15,419 nucleotides of DNA from Pontimonas sp. (GTDB lineage: Bacteria > Actinomycetota > Actinomycetes > Actinomycetales > Microbacteriaceae): assembly GCA_021741945.1 (NCBI GenBank), contig JAIOWV010000022.1, positions 1 through 15,419 on the forward strand, in the 5' to 3' direction. The notes under the pieces are model-generated. The model was not told where the DNA came from. It ran no database searches and saw nothing but the letters and a program-made list of their open reading frames with translations. The first letter of the stretch is position 1. Every line of letters starts with the position of its first letter. Below are positions 1-7,128 of this stretch, one piece after another. Made by a program: the position numbers and the translations under genes.

Positions 1-121
1 CTTCAACGTCTTTGACCCACGCGCCCTTGGCGCTTTTTGCGACCACCGGAAGTGGGTGGTAGTTGTGGGTGAGGAACGAGTCCTCGAGCTCCAGCGCCTG
101 ACGCGTTGCCCGGCCCGTCAT
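1..121 (-). CDS. rocD: Ornithine aminotransferase, N-terminal fragment (cut by window edge)
   Basis: Only the first 40 codons are in the window, reading leftward out of it. The fragment contains ELEDSFLTHNYHPLPVV and then GAWVKDVE, the hallmark opening of ornithine-oxo-acid transaminases (class III PLP aminotransferases). The enzyme moves the delta-amino group of ornithine to 2-oxoglutarate, giving glutamate 5-semialdehyde, which cyclises to P5C. The PLP lysine and the rest of the fold lie outside, so the call rests on the N-terminal motif and the context. The ATG (121-119) overlaps the TGA of the upstream arginine-hydrolase gene as ATGA, so the two are probably translationally coupled. Only a weak GAG precedes the start. 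The product can feed the P5C dehydrogenase half of the nearby putA. Confidence 0.82.
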   Translation of the reverse strand, partial: MTGRATRQALELEDSFLTHNYHPLPVVAKSAKGAWVKDVE

Positions 122-960
122 GATCTCAACTCTAGGGTGCAGCACTTGACGCCGCCCCCGCCGAGGAGAAGCTCGGAGAGCTCCACGCCAATCGGGTTAT
201 AGCCGCGATCGGCAAGATCAGCGGCAAAGGTGGTGGCCCGCTCGGCAATCACAACGTTGTGGCCATCGCTGAAGCTATTGAGCCCCAACACCGCCGCATC
301 CTCTTCGGTGGCAATGATGGCGTCCGGGTAGCGCTCACGAAGGATCCCGAGAGAGCGCTCATCGAAGGCGCTTGGCAAATACGCAATCGTGGTCGAATCG
401 ACCACGGCCAAGGCTGTGTCGAGGTGGTAGTAGCTGGGATTAATCAGCTGCAGGGAGACAACCTCACGGCCATAGATATCCGCAATTTCCTTGTGGCTTC
501 CGGTATCACTACGAAAACCGGACGCCGCCAAGATGGTGTCACCAACGAGGAGGAAGTCACCCTCACCCTCGTTCACCTCGACTGGCTCGACAACCTCAAA
601 ACCTTGGGCCCGAAACCACTCCATATATGCGGGGCCCTCCGGGCCGCGTTCTTGATGGTGGAACTTTGCACCGTAGGCGATTCCATCCAAGACAAAACCA
701 CCGTTGGCCGCATAGACCATGTCGGGCAAGCCGGCCAGCGGGTCAATGATGTCGACCTGGAAACCCAAACTCCGGTAGGTGTCATAGAGCACGCTCCACT
801 GCGACAGCGCAAGACCCGTGTCGGTCGGGTTCTCCGGATACATCCACGGATTGATCCGGTAACTCACGGTGAAGTGTTCTGGGCGACACATCAGCACACG
901 CGGTGAAGAGGCGGGTGCATGGGTGAGGTTGGCGTCATCGAGGGTGCTGGTCGCTGTCAT
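118..960 (-). CDS. ddaH: Arginine hydrolase of the dimethylargininase (DDAH)/ArgZ family
   Basis: A 280-residue protein of the guanidino-group-modifying (amidinotransferase/DDAH) fold. Visible motifs are INPWM (36-40), PDMVYAANGG (79-88), EGEGDF (131-136), the catalytic-His segment YYHLDTALAVV (His179) and the nucleophile segment GGGVKCC (Cys273/Cys274). DDAH enzymes hydrolyse methylarginines to citrulline. The INPWM and AANGG segments with asparagines, and the coupling to rocD, look more like cyanobacterial ArgZ/AgrE arginine dihydrolase, which makes ornithine, CO2 and ammonia; this comparison is from memory. The reading frame is open upstream to 1041, but the product aligns from the internal ATG at 960. 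That ATG has GGGGG just before it and a weak extended -10 (TGT-GAGACT, hexamer 967-972) 6 nt away. The gene is divergent from an Lrp/AsnC regulator. Family assignment is firm; the exact reaction is inference. Confidence 0.88.
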   Translation of the reverse strand: MTATSTLDDANLTHAPASSPRVLMCRPEHFTVSYRINPWMYPENPTDTGLALSQWSVLYDTYRSLGFQVDIIDPLAGLPDMVYAANGGFVLDGIAYGAKFHHQERGPEGPAYMEWFRAQGFEVVEPVEVNEGEGDFLLVGDTILAASGFRSDTGSHKEIADIYGREVVSLQLINPSYYHLDTALAVVDSTTIAYLPSAFDERSLGILRERYPDAIIATEEDAAVLGLNSFSDGHNVVIAERATTFAADLADRGYNPIGVELSELLLGGGGVKCCTLELRS

Positions 961-1002
961 GCCCCCAGTCTCACACGCAACCTTCGCGCTTTTCCGGAAT
1001 TC

Positions 1003-1023
1003 AAACGCAGATATCGTGCGTTT
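1003..1023. promoter_or_regulatory. Inverted repeat between ddaH and lrp, candidate Lrp/AsnC operator
   Basis: AAACGCA (1003-1009) and TGCGTTT (1017-1023) form a perfect 7-bp inverted repeat around an A/T-containing centre that itself includes GATATC. It lies in the 103-bp divergent region between the two starts, upstream of both candidate -10 hexamers. Lrp/AsnC regulators commonly bind imperfect palindromes with A/T centres next to their own gene, so binding by the adjacent regulator is a reasonable inference. No second full copy was seen in this gap. Confidence 0.5.
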
Positions 1024-1051
1024 TAGGGGGCTGTTTCGCAATAAATCGACC

Positions 1052-1057
1052 TAAACT
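1052..1057 (+). promoter_or_regulatory. -10 element for leaderless lrp transcript
   Basis: TAAACT fits TANNNT and ends 6 nt before the ATG at 1064, so transcription would begin at or next to the start codon. No Shine-Dalgarno sequence is visible upstream of the ATG. No convincing -35 was found. Confidence 0.5.
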
Positions 1058-1063
1058 CGTGCC

Positions 1064-1501
1064 ATGGACGCAATAGACCACAAAATCATCGGGGAACTCC
1101 GGCACAACGCCCGCGCTAACTATGGCGACATCGGCGGAATCGTGGGGCTTTCGGCCTCAGCGGTGAAGAGGCGCGTAGACAAACTAGTCGCCGATGGCAC
1201 CATCCGCGGCTTCACCGTTCACGTCGACCCTGCCGTTGATGGGCTTGCCGTTGAGGCCTATGTCGAATTGTTCTGCCGCGGAACGGTCTCCCCCACCGAT
1301 CTGCAACGCATCCTCTCCACGGTCCCCGAGGTAATCGACGCGGGAACAGTCAGTGGCGATGCTGATGCCATCGTCCACATGAGGGCCAAAGACATAGGGG
1401 CTCTGGAGGACGCGCTCGAGCGCGTCCGCATCGCGCCGAACGTGAACCACACCAAGAGCTCGATCGTGCTCTCGCGGCTTATTCACCGCCCCAGGGACTA
1501 G
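1064..1501 (+). CDS. Lrp/AsnC family transcriptional regulator
   Basis: A 145-residue protein, normal length for the family. An N-terminal winged helix-turn-helix (about 1-55, with IGELRHNAR, then DIGGIVGLSASAVKRRVDKL and the turn into DGTIRGF) is followed by the RAM/AsnC effector domain (about 60-140, with VDAGTVSGDADAIVHM replacing the usual VTGDYD-type segment). Family members bind amino acids through the RAM domain and assemble as dimers to octamers on DNA. It is divergent from the arginine hydrolase-rocD pair and tail-to-tail with putA, sharing the CTAG at 1498-1501, so an arginine, ornithine or proline responsive switch of those operons is the likely role (inference). Translation is probably leaderless. 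The sequence does not show which amino acid is sensed. Confidence 0.9.
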   Translation: MDAIDHKIIGELRHNARANYGDIGGIVGLSASAVKRRVDKLVADGTIRGFTVHVDPAVDGLAVEAYVELFCRGTVSPTDLQRILSTVPEVIDAGTVSGDADAIVHMRAKDIGALEDALERVRIAPNVNHTKSSIVLSRLIHRPRD

Positions 1502-4281
1502 ACCTTCAGTTCGAGGAAACGAGGGTCGGGTGCCCCAAAGCGGTGCGCGGTAATCGACACAGCCTGTTCTTTCACAAACGGCAACATCTCCACGCGACCT
1601 GACTCGGTCACCTCATCGCCATAAATTGCGACCTCTGGTGCGCCATCAAATGCCACGGCTAGTGCGTCTGCGCGGCTCCCGAGCAAACGAATTCGATCGG
1701 GCAAAGAGGTAGCGCTTCGCGCCACAAATCCTCGCTCGCTTTCGACCACAACGTCGCCCAGGCGACCAGAGCCCTCTGGGCTCTGGCGCATGAGGGTGAG
1801 TACATCCTCCGGCAACGGGTCAGAGGTCGACACGGACATGGTTGCCCCGGCACGAACGCCGGCTGCGAACACACGGACAATCTCTGCAACAGGAACGAAA
1901 CCAGAGGCTCGAATGGTCACAGCGCTCGGGCGATAACGGAACACGTTCCGCTCAACAGCAAGGCCCGAGGGGTCGTGGGACACGCCATAGGTGCTCTCCC
2001 AGACCCGGCGATCGTCGCCGAGGCTGCGAGCGAGAAAAGCGCGCTCCTCGGAGTCGGCTTCCGTGGCGGTGGAGATAAGCCTCTGGTAGTAGTCCTCGAG
2101 TGCTGGCGGTTGTTCATCCGAGGCACTGTCGCGCCTCTGCCATTCACCGAGTGCGAAGAGGTAGTTGGGGCCCCCAGCTTTAGCGCCAGGACCAACACTC
2201 GATTTCTTCCACCCACCAAAGGGCTGGCGCTGGACGATGGCTCCGGTGATGCCGCGGTTGATATAGCAATTGCCGGCCTCGACACGTTCCAACCAGTAGG
2301 AAACCTCGTCGGTGTCCAGCGAGTGAATACCTGCGGTGAGGCCATATTCAACAGCGTTCTGAATGCTGAGCGCTTCAGCAAGAGTGCGTGCGGTCATAAT
2401 GCCAAGGACGGGACCGAAGTACTCGGTCTGGTGGAAAGCACTGCCGGGTCTGACGTGGTCGCGAATACCTGGGGACCATAGCCGTCCCTCTGCATCCAGC
2501 GACTGCGGTTCTAGAATCCACTCTTCGCCCTTGCCAAGCTCGCTCAAACCCTGCCGGAGCTTGGGGCCGGGGGCCTCAATCACCGGGCCCATGACTGACT
2601 CGGGGTTATCCGGGTAGCCCACGCGCAACGTGCTGGCCGCATCCACGAGCTGTCGGCGGAAACGCTCGGAGGTGCCGACCGAACCGACCAAGATGACCAA
2701 GCTTGCAGCGGAGCACTTCTGTCCAGCGTGCCCAAAGGCGCTCTTCACGATGTCGGCCACAGCCAAGTCAAGATCGGCGCTCGGGGTGACGATGATGGCG
2801 TTCTTTCCACTGGTCTCGGCCAGCAGGGACAAGCTCGCCCGGAACGAGCGGAACAAACGAGCAGTCTCAAAACCACCGGTGAGAATCAATCGATCAACAC
2901 CCGGGTGGGCAATCAGCATGCGGCCCACTTGGCCTTCCTCAACATCAACGAGTTGAAGAACATCCTTCGGCACACCGGCGGCCCACAGGGCCTCCACCAT
3001 CACAGCGCCACAGCGCCTGACCTGTGGAGCTGGCTTAATGGCAACGGCGCTGCCGGCAGCCAATGCTGCCAACACGGATCCCGCCGGAATGGCAACAGGG
3101 AAATTCCATGGCGGGGTCACCAGCGTGAAGCGGGCGGGCTGGAAGCGTGCGCCCGGAACCTTCTCCAGCTCGAGTGCTTGGTGGGCGTAGTAGCGAGCGA
3201 AGTCAATTGCCTCACTGACTTCGGGATCGCCCTCAGCCAGGGTCTTGCCCGCTTCCTGCGACATCACGGCAAGTAACTGGCGTCGTCTGTTGCCAAGCTC
3301 ATCCGCAACACGCAGCAGAATGGCAGCTCGTTCCGCAGCAGATTTCTGGGCCCATTTCGCACCCGCAGCCCGACCCTTAGCAATGACATTCTCAATAGCA
3401 ATACCCCCGGCAATGGGCCCTTGGGACTCCGGTATTGCAGCTTTCTTGAGCGCTTCGGAGCCGAGGGCTTTGCCCGCCCGGGAGCCGGCAAGCGCTCGGA
3501 CGCTCTCAAACCACTCACGATTCTCTGCCAAGGAGGGATCGGTGTCTGCCTCGTTGTGGAAGGTGGGGTGAGTCGATGGCGAGGGCTTCGATCGGTTCTG
3601 ATTCCGATTAGGCGCTAGTGGCTTCTGGCTAAGGGCCTTGAGGGATTCGCGGAAGCGCCCTTCTTCCCTAGCGAAATAATCCTCGCTCTGATGAAGATCA
3701 AACACCGCAGACATAAAGTTCTCGGGGCTCGCGTTCTCATCCAAACGCCGCACGAGATAGCCGACGGCTGCATCAAACTCGCTGGGGTGCACCACTGGCG
3801 TGTACACAATCAGCCGACCGACCGTCTCGCGCACCGCATCGGCCTGATCGGGAGCCATACCAATCAACATCTCGCAGTCAACAGCGTCAGAGACGCCGCG
3901 GTGTTCGGCCAAGCGGTGAGCGAAAGCGAGGTCAAAAAGATTGTGGCCAGCGACACCGATTCGCAATGACTTGGTCTTCGCGGGAGTGAGAGCCCATTCG
4001 AGCACCCGCTTGTAGTTGGTGTCGGTGGCCTGTTTGGAGGGAAGAACAGCGAGGGGCCAATCGTGCAACTCGGCATCAACCTGCTCCATTTGAAGGTTGG
4101 CGCCCTTCACGACGCGGACTTTCAGCGGGGCGCCGCCGGCCTTCACCCGAGCCGTGGCAAATGCGCTGATCTTCTTCAGGGCGTCCAAGGCTTCTGGCAA
4201 ATACGCCTGAAGAACGATGCCGCCGGTGTAGGACTTGAGGCTCTTGTCGGAGAGAACGCTCTGGAAGACATCGATGGTCAT
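1498..4281 (-). CDS. putA: PutA, C-terminal part: rest of proline dehydrogenase barrel plus P5C dehydrogenase
   Basis: 927 residues in frame with an ATG at 4281. It opens at MTIDVF, in the middle of a PRODH strand, so it is not a natural N-terminus. The PRODH remainder (about 1-215) has VKGA (58-61), TDTNY (86-90), CEMLIGM (136-142) and the proline-binding arginine pair YLVRRLDEN (175-183). After a Pro/Ser/Asn-rich linker comes an aldehyde-dehydrogenase domain (about 255-755) with TPPWNFP, catalytic Glu489 in LAETSGKN and catalytic Cys523 in GQKCSA. A C-terminal extension of about 170 residues follows. Intact PutA oxidises proline with FAD to P5C and then with NAD+ to glutamate. All key residues in this part are present. 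The upstream part lies in another frame (4278-5015). With one base restored the whole reads as about 1172 residues, a normal bifunctional PutA length. Both the gene and lrp end in TAG inside one CTAG. Confidence 0.9.
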   Translation of the reverse strand: MTIDVFQSVLSDKSLKSYTGGIVLQAYLPEALDALKKISAFATARVKAGGAPLKVRVVKGANLQMEQVDAELHDWPLAVLPSKQATDTNYKRVLEWALTPAKTKSLRIGVAGHNLFDLAFAHRLAEHRGVSDAVDCEMLIGMAPDQADAVRETVGRLIVYTPVVHPSEFDAAVGYLVRRLDENASPENFMSAVFDLHQSEDYFAREEGRFRESLKALSQKPLAPNRNQNRSKPSPSTHPTFHNEADTDPSLAENREWFESVRALAGSRAGKALGSEALKKAAIPESQGPIAGGIAIENVIAKGRAAGAKWAQKSAAERAAILLRVADELGNRRRQLLAVMSQEAGKTLAEGDPEVSEAIDFARYYAHQALELEKVPGARFQPARFTLVTPPWNFPVAIPAGSVLAALAAGSAVAIKPAPQVRRCGAVMVEALWAAGVPKDVLQLVDVEEGQVGRMLIAHPGVDRLILTGGFETARLFRSFRASLSLLAETSGKNAIIVTPSADLDLAVADIVKSAFGHAGQKCSAASLVILVGSVGTSERFRRQLVDAASTLRVGYPDNPESVMGPVIEAPGPKLRQGLSELGKGEEWILEPQSLDAEGRLWSPGIRDHVRPGSAFHQTEYFGPVLGIMTARTLAEALSIQNAVEYGLTAGIHSLDTDEVSYWLERVEAGNCYINRGITGAIVQRQPFGGWKKSSVGPGAKAGGPNYLFALGEWQRRDSASDEQPPALEDYYQRLISTATEADSEERAFLARSLGDDRRVWESTYGVSHDPSGLAVERNVFRYRPSAVTIRASGFVPVAEIVRVFAAGVRAGATMSVSTSDPLPEDVLTLMRQSPEGSGRLGDVVVESERGFVARSATSLPDRIRLLGSRADALAVAFDGAPEVAIYGDEVTESGRVEMLPFVKEQAVSITAHRFGAPDPRFLELKV

Positions 4282-4304
4282 ATCGAGGTCTTTAAATTCC
4301 TCAT
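4278..4304 (-). other. putA frame junction: one-base loss, TTTAAAG heptamer and ATGA stop/start overlap
   Basis: On the minus strand the sequence after the codon for Met (4304-4302) is AGGAATTTAAAGACC. Restoring one G after ATG gives GAG GAA TTT AAA GAC, i.e. EEFKD, the PutA consensus, so the simplest reading is a one-base deletion near 4301-4302. A move of -1 anywhere before the TGA also restores the frame. T TTA AAG (4295-4289 region) is a canonical X XXY YYZ slip heptamer in the incoming frame, and the incoming TGA overlaps an in-frame ATG of the outgoing frame as ATGA (4281-4278). The heptamer may simply be the relic of the Phe-Lys codons TTT AAA. Confidence 0.75.
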
Positions 4305-5015
4305 GTCGAGGTTGATGAAGGTCGGCGGGGTAGTTGCTGCTGCCTGCTGGTAGAGGGGCAAGAGTCGCTTGACGACTCTGCTGACCGTCTCGTCATATGC
4401 CCACATCGACAGTTGGCTCGAGACCGCGGATACCTTCACCGACACATAGTCCACATCGTCTCTGGCAATGAGTGCACTCACGCCCGCGAGGCGCCGATCC
4501 GCCTCGCGCTCGCCCAAGACCGCTTCACCCAGAAGATTGATGTTGAGCTGATCGCCCTTCTTCTTAAGGCGCTTGAGAGACCGAGGCAGCTTCTTCTCGC
4601 TGGCATCGATGATGAGGTGGCCAATCAGCACCTTCAGCGCAAAGCGGGCGATTGGCACCACAAGCCCCGGGAAAATGGGGGCAAAGAATCCGCCAAGGCG
4701 AATCAGCAGGGTCAGAACCGGAGAGAGAAATCCAGGGATGTCTTGGGACAGTTCACGAAAGTTCCTGGCCGCAACGCCGAGATCTTCTGGCCGTGCAACG
4801 CGATCGACAAAGCCCAGGGCAAATGCGGGACCCTTCGGGTCCTTCAGGACGCCGGCGAGCCGCTCGGAACTTGGATGAGGCTTCGGGTGAAGCTCGGCCG
4901 CGCGAGCGAGCCAGCTTCGGACGAGGGCAACCGACTCATCGGCGAGGGATTGTGCAAAGGCTGTTCCCGAGGTTCTTCGGACGGAAGATGCATCATTGCT
5001 GGGGCCGGTTGGCAT
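4278..5015 (-). CDS. putA: PutA, N-terminal part: helical region and first half of proline dehydrogenase (frame-interrupted)
   Basis: 245 residues from the ATG at 5015 to a TGA at 4280-4278. The frame is open further upstream, but 5015 is chosen because TAGCAT (5028-5023 on the minus strand) lies 7 nt before it and upstream residues do not resemble PutA. An N-terminal helical stretch (about 15-155) leads into PRODH motifs NINLLGEAVLGE (158-169) and DYVSVKVSA (about 189-197), then FINLDM, where similarity stops. The last eight residues (RNLKTSI and neighbours) do not fit. In the other frame the sequence continues as EEFKDLDMTIDVF, the expected PutA sequence. Alone this piece has half a TIM barrel and would not be an active PRODH. 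It could be a decayed gene, a base-calling error, or a frame joined by slippage or reinitiation. Confidence 0.85.
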   Translation of the reverse strand: MPTGPSNDASSVRRTSGTAFAQSLADESVALVRSWLARAAELHPKPHPSSERLAGVLKDPKGPAFALGFVDRVARPEDLGVAARNFRELSQDIPGFLSPVLTLLIRLGGFFAPIFPGLVVPIARFALKVLIGHLIIDASEKKLPRSLKRLKKKGDQLNINLLGEAVLGEREADRRLAGVSALIARDDVDYVSVKVSAVSSQLSMWAYDETVSRVVKRLLPLYQQAAATTPPTFINLDMRNLKTSI

Positions 5016-5022
5016 ATCGAGA

Positions 5023-5028
5023 ATGCTA
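5023..5028 (-). promoter_or_regulatory. -10 element for putA
   Basis: TAGCAT on the minus strand fits TANNNT and is separated by 7 nt (TCTCGAT) from the ATG at 5015. No Shine-Dalgarno sequence is seen, so the transcript is probably leaderless. It faces away from the promoter of the divergent oxidoreductase gene. Confidence 0.5.
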
Positions 5029-5062
5029 GGTGGTGACCGGCCTTTTTGCACGTTACTGGCTC

Positions 5063-5085
5063 GGCTCGCGAGCCCCACGGGGCTC
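5063..5085. promoter_or_regulatory. Nested palindromes in the putA / oxidoreductase divergent promoter
   Basis: GGCTCGCGAGCC (5063-5074) is a perfect 12-bp palindrome. It overlaps GAGCCCC-AC-GGGGCTC (5070-5085), a perfect 7+7 bp inverted repeat. The middle half-site GAGCC is shared, so three alternating GGCTC/GAGCC half-sites lie side by side. They cover the expected -35 zone of the rightward promoter (-10 at 5097) and lie 35-60 bp upstream of the putA -10. No run of T follows, so a terminator is less likely than a protein binding site. Confidence 0.45.
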
Positions 5086-5096
5086 AGTGCCCCCTC

Positions 5097-5102
5097 TACA
5101 CT
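5097..5102 (+). promoter_or_regulatory. -10 element for the PYROXD2-like oxidoreductase
   Basis: TACACT fits TANNNT and ends 6 nt before the ATG at 5109, which suggests a leaderless transcript. This fixes the start at 5109 rather than at the in-frame ATG at 5046, which lies upstream of this hexamer. Confidence 0.55.
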
Positions 5103-5108
5103 GGGGCC

Positions 5109-6692
5109 ATGAACGAGGTTGTTCCGACCCACTGCGACGTCGTCATTGTGGGCGGTGGCCACAATGGCTTGACTGCAGCCGCCTATCTTGCACAAGCAGG
5201 CTTGAGCGTCGTGGTTCTTGAGCGACTCGAGGAGTGGGGCGGCGCGGCTGTCTCGGCGGAGTCATTCCCCGGAGTCGAGGCCAGGCTCTCGCGCTATTCC
5301 TACCTCGTAAGCCTGCTCCCGCAGAGGATCATCGACGACCTTGGGCTTGATATCACGCTGGCGAAGAGGCGCTACTCGTCCTTTACGCCGGTGCCAGGAA
5401 CTTCCGAGGGTCTCCTGATCGACAACCACGACGCCGATGCCACCGCAGCGTCTTTCGGGGCGCTCGGTGCCTCGAACGACTCGGAGGGATGGGATTCCTT
5501 TTATTCAAGAACCCAGGTTCTAGCGGAGGTGATGTTCCCCGGAGTGACCGACCCTCTCATCACTCGCTCCGAGGCCAAAGCTCTGCTTGCAAGCCGCGAG
5601 GGCGGAAGTGAGATCTGGGAAGACTTCATCGAGCGCCCCGTCGGAGGAGTGATCGAATCCACATTCACCAACGATGTGGTGAGAGGCGTCGTGTTGACTG
5701 ATGGCCTGATCGGAACCTTTGCGCCAAATCACGATGAGAACCTCGATGCGAACAAGTGCTTTCTCTATCACGTGATCGGCGGGGGAACAGGGGACTGGGA
5801 TGTCCCGGTAGGCGGCATGGGCGCCGTCTCCGGCGCCATCCTCCATGCCGCCCGCTCTGCTGGCGCAACGCTGATAGGCGGGGCCGAGGTGACCGCGGTG
5901 AGCGAGGACCACGCCGCCACCTTCCTGCGCAATGGCGCCAAGCACACCATCCAGGCTCGCTATGTGCTGGTCAACGCCTCCCCAGAGGAGCTCGGCCGAC
6001 TGCAAGGACGAAGTGTCCATGACCGCGCCGAGGGCGCTCAGGTCAAAGTGAATATGGTCCTGACCAGGCTTCCCAGGTTGGCGGACCCAACAGTCACACC
6101 CGAGCAGGCTTTCGGTGGCACGTTCCACATCAACGAGACCTGGTCCCAACTGGCCAAGGCTCACGATGATGCGGCGCAACTAAAGATTCCAACCCCTCTG
6201 CCCTGTGAGATCTATTGCCACTCACTGACAGATTCGAGCATCCTCAGCCCCGAGCTCGCTGAGCAAGGAGTCCACACGCTGACGGTGTTTGGGCTTCACG
6301 TCCCTCACCGGCTCACGGCGGCCTACGAACCAGACGTCCTTCGGGCCACCCTTCAGCAGGCGGTGATCGATTCGCTCAACTCAGTCCTGGCAGAACCGAT
6401 CGAAGACCTGTTGCTGCGCGACGCACACGGCAATCCCTGCATTGAAACAAAGACGACTAGCGACCTCGAGAACGCTCTAAAACTGCCAGGTGGAAACATC
6501 TTCCACGGGCCACTGGCGTGGCCCTTCGTCGAAGACGATGAAGACTTGGGAACCCCCGCCAAACGCTGGGGGGTCGCCACCCACACCGACAAGATTCTGC
6601 TCTGCGGCTCAGGTGCCAGACGAGGGGGCGCCGTCAGCGGCATTGCTGGACACAATGCCGCCATGGCGGTCCTCGAAATGGAAGGTTCTTAG
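5109..6692 (+). CDS. FAD-dependent oxidoreductase, PYROXD2 / phytoene desaturase-like
   Basis: 527 residues. The N-terminal FAD-binding Rossmann motif is DVVIVGGGHNGLTAAAYLA, with the ribose-binding acidic residue at the end of VVVLE (Glu38), followed by EEWGGAAVS. The C-terminal FAD motif is ILLCGSGARRGGAVSGIAGHNAA. This pairing is typical of the CrtI/PYROXD2 branch of the amine-oxidase superfamily, and the C-terminal GSG-x-x-GGAVSGxxG form is closest to PYROXD2. There is no signal peptide or clear membrane segment. No carotenoid genes lie nearby, so a carotenoid role is not supported; the substrate is unknown. The gene is divergent from putA across 93 bp with palindromes and convergent with the DUF4190-like gene, sharing TTAG (6689-6692). 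The upstream ATG at 5046 would add 21 residues of low family likeness. Confidence 0.85.
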   Translation: MNEVVPTHCDVVIVGGGHNGLTAAAYLAQAGLSVVVLERLEEWGGAAVSAESFPGVEARLSRYSYLVSLLPQRIIDDLGLDITLAKRRYSSFTPVPGTSEGLLIDNHDADATAASFGALGASNDSEGWDSFYSRTQVLAEVMFPGVTDPLITRSEAKALLASREGGSEIWEDFIERPVGGVIESTFTNDVVRGVVLTDGLIGTFAPNHDENLDANKCFLYHVIGGGTGDWDVPVGGMGAVSGAILHAARSAGATLIGGAEVTAVSEDHAATFLRNGAKHTIQARYVLVNASPEELGRLQGRSVHDRAEGAQVKVNMVLTRLPRLADPTVTPEQAFGGTFHINETWSQLAKAHDDAAQLKIPTPLPCEIYCHSLTDSSILSPELAEQGVHTLTVFGLHVPHRLTAAYEPDVLRATLQQAVIDSLNSVLAEPIEDLLLRDAHGNPCIETKTTSDLENALKLPGGNIFHGPLAWPFVEDDEDLGTPAKRWGVATHTDKILLCGSGARRGGAVSGIAGHNAAMAVLEMEGS

Positions 6693-7039
6693 CTAAAGAA
6701 GTCCGGTCCCATTCGACCAAAACCATCCATGTCACCAAACTGACCAATGGTCGAGGCAACCAGGACAATCCAGCCGATGAGGACCAGGGTGCCAATCACG
6801 ATGAGCGTTGCGCTCACGGCGACTGCAACCTTCGCGGGCACGTTGGAAACGCCAGCGCGGTTTGACCACACCCAAGCAAGGATTCCCAAGATGAGGGCTG
6901 GAATCTGCATGAAGAAGGACAAAACGAGGGCGACGAGACCCAGGGTCTGACCCGGGTACTCAGGCTTGCCGCTAAGGGCAGACTCGGTGGTCACAGCCTG
7001 GTGGTCTTCGGCGGCGACGGGTTTTTGTGGTGTAGCCAT
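6689..7039 (-). CDS. Small two-TM membrane protein, DUF4190-like
   Basis: 116 residues. A polar, proline-containing N-terminal tail (1-30) is followed by two hydrophobic segments (about 33-57, LGLVALVLSFFMQIPALILGI, and about 70-97) and a short Gly/Asp/Phe-rich tail. The pattern of a first helix carrying LGLVALVLSF-x-PALILGILA followed by a small-residue-rich second helix is that of DUF4190 proteins, common in Actinobacteria and of unknown function. The start is well supported by AGGAG placed about 6 nt upstream. The gene ends in TAA sharing bases with the TAG of the convergent oxidoreductase. It appears to be transcribed alone. Confidence 0.75.
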   Translation of the reverse strand: MATPQKPVAAEDHQAVTTESALSGKPEYPGQTLGLVALVLSFFMQIPALILGILAWVWSNRAGVSNVPAKVAVAVSATLIVIGTLVLIGWIVLVASTIGQFGDMDGFGRMGPDFFS

Positions 7040-7084
7040 GATTTTCTCCTACCGGCGGTGGTGATTGACTTACCGCCATTTCTC

Positions 7085-7090
7085 ACCCTA
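7085..7090 (-). promoter_or_regulatory. Candidate -10 for the DUF4190-like gene
   Basis: TAGGGT on the minus strand, the same hexamer as at the M13 peptidase promoter. It lies about 45 nt upstream of the ATG at 7039, so this mRNA would carry a leader of about 40 nt with the AGGAG ribosome site, unlike its neighbours. The leader region also holds GGCGGT and ACCGCC (7054-7059 and 7072-7077), which could pair as a 6-bp stem. Confidence 0.35.
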
Positions 7091-7128
7091 GACACTAGAG
7101 CTGGAAGTGCGATGGGTGTCGGGCGACT

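Noticed and set aside
259..906. Long plus-strand open frame (215 codons) opposite ddaH
   Set aside because: It is antisense to a well-conserved enzyme, has no recognisable family pattern, and is explained by the codon bias of ddaH on the other strand.
1975..3571. Several plus-strand open frames of 80-180 codons opposite putA
   Set aside because: All lie within the conserved P5C dehydrogenase and PRODH coding sequence on the minus strand and show no domain, ribosome site or promoter of their own.
5520..6179. Minus-strand open frame of 219 codons inside the PYROXD2-like gene
   Set aside because: It is fully antisense to a gene with clear FAD motifs and has no recognisable motifs; a high-G+C shadow frame.
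5109..6692. Annotation as carotenoid phytoene desaturase (crtI)
   Set aside because: The FAD motifs fit the wider family, but the C-terminal motif is PYROXD2-like and there is no crtB, crtE or cyclase gene in the window.
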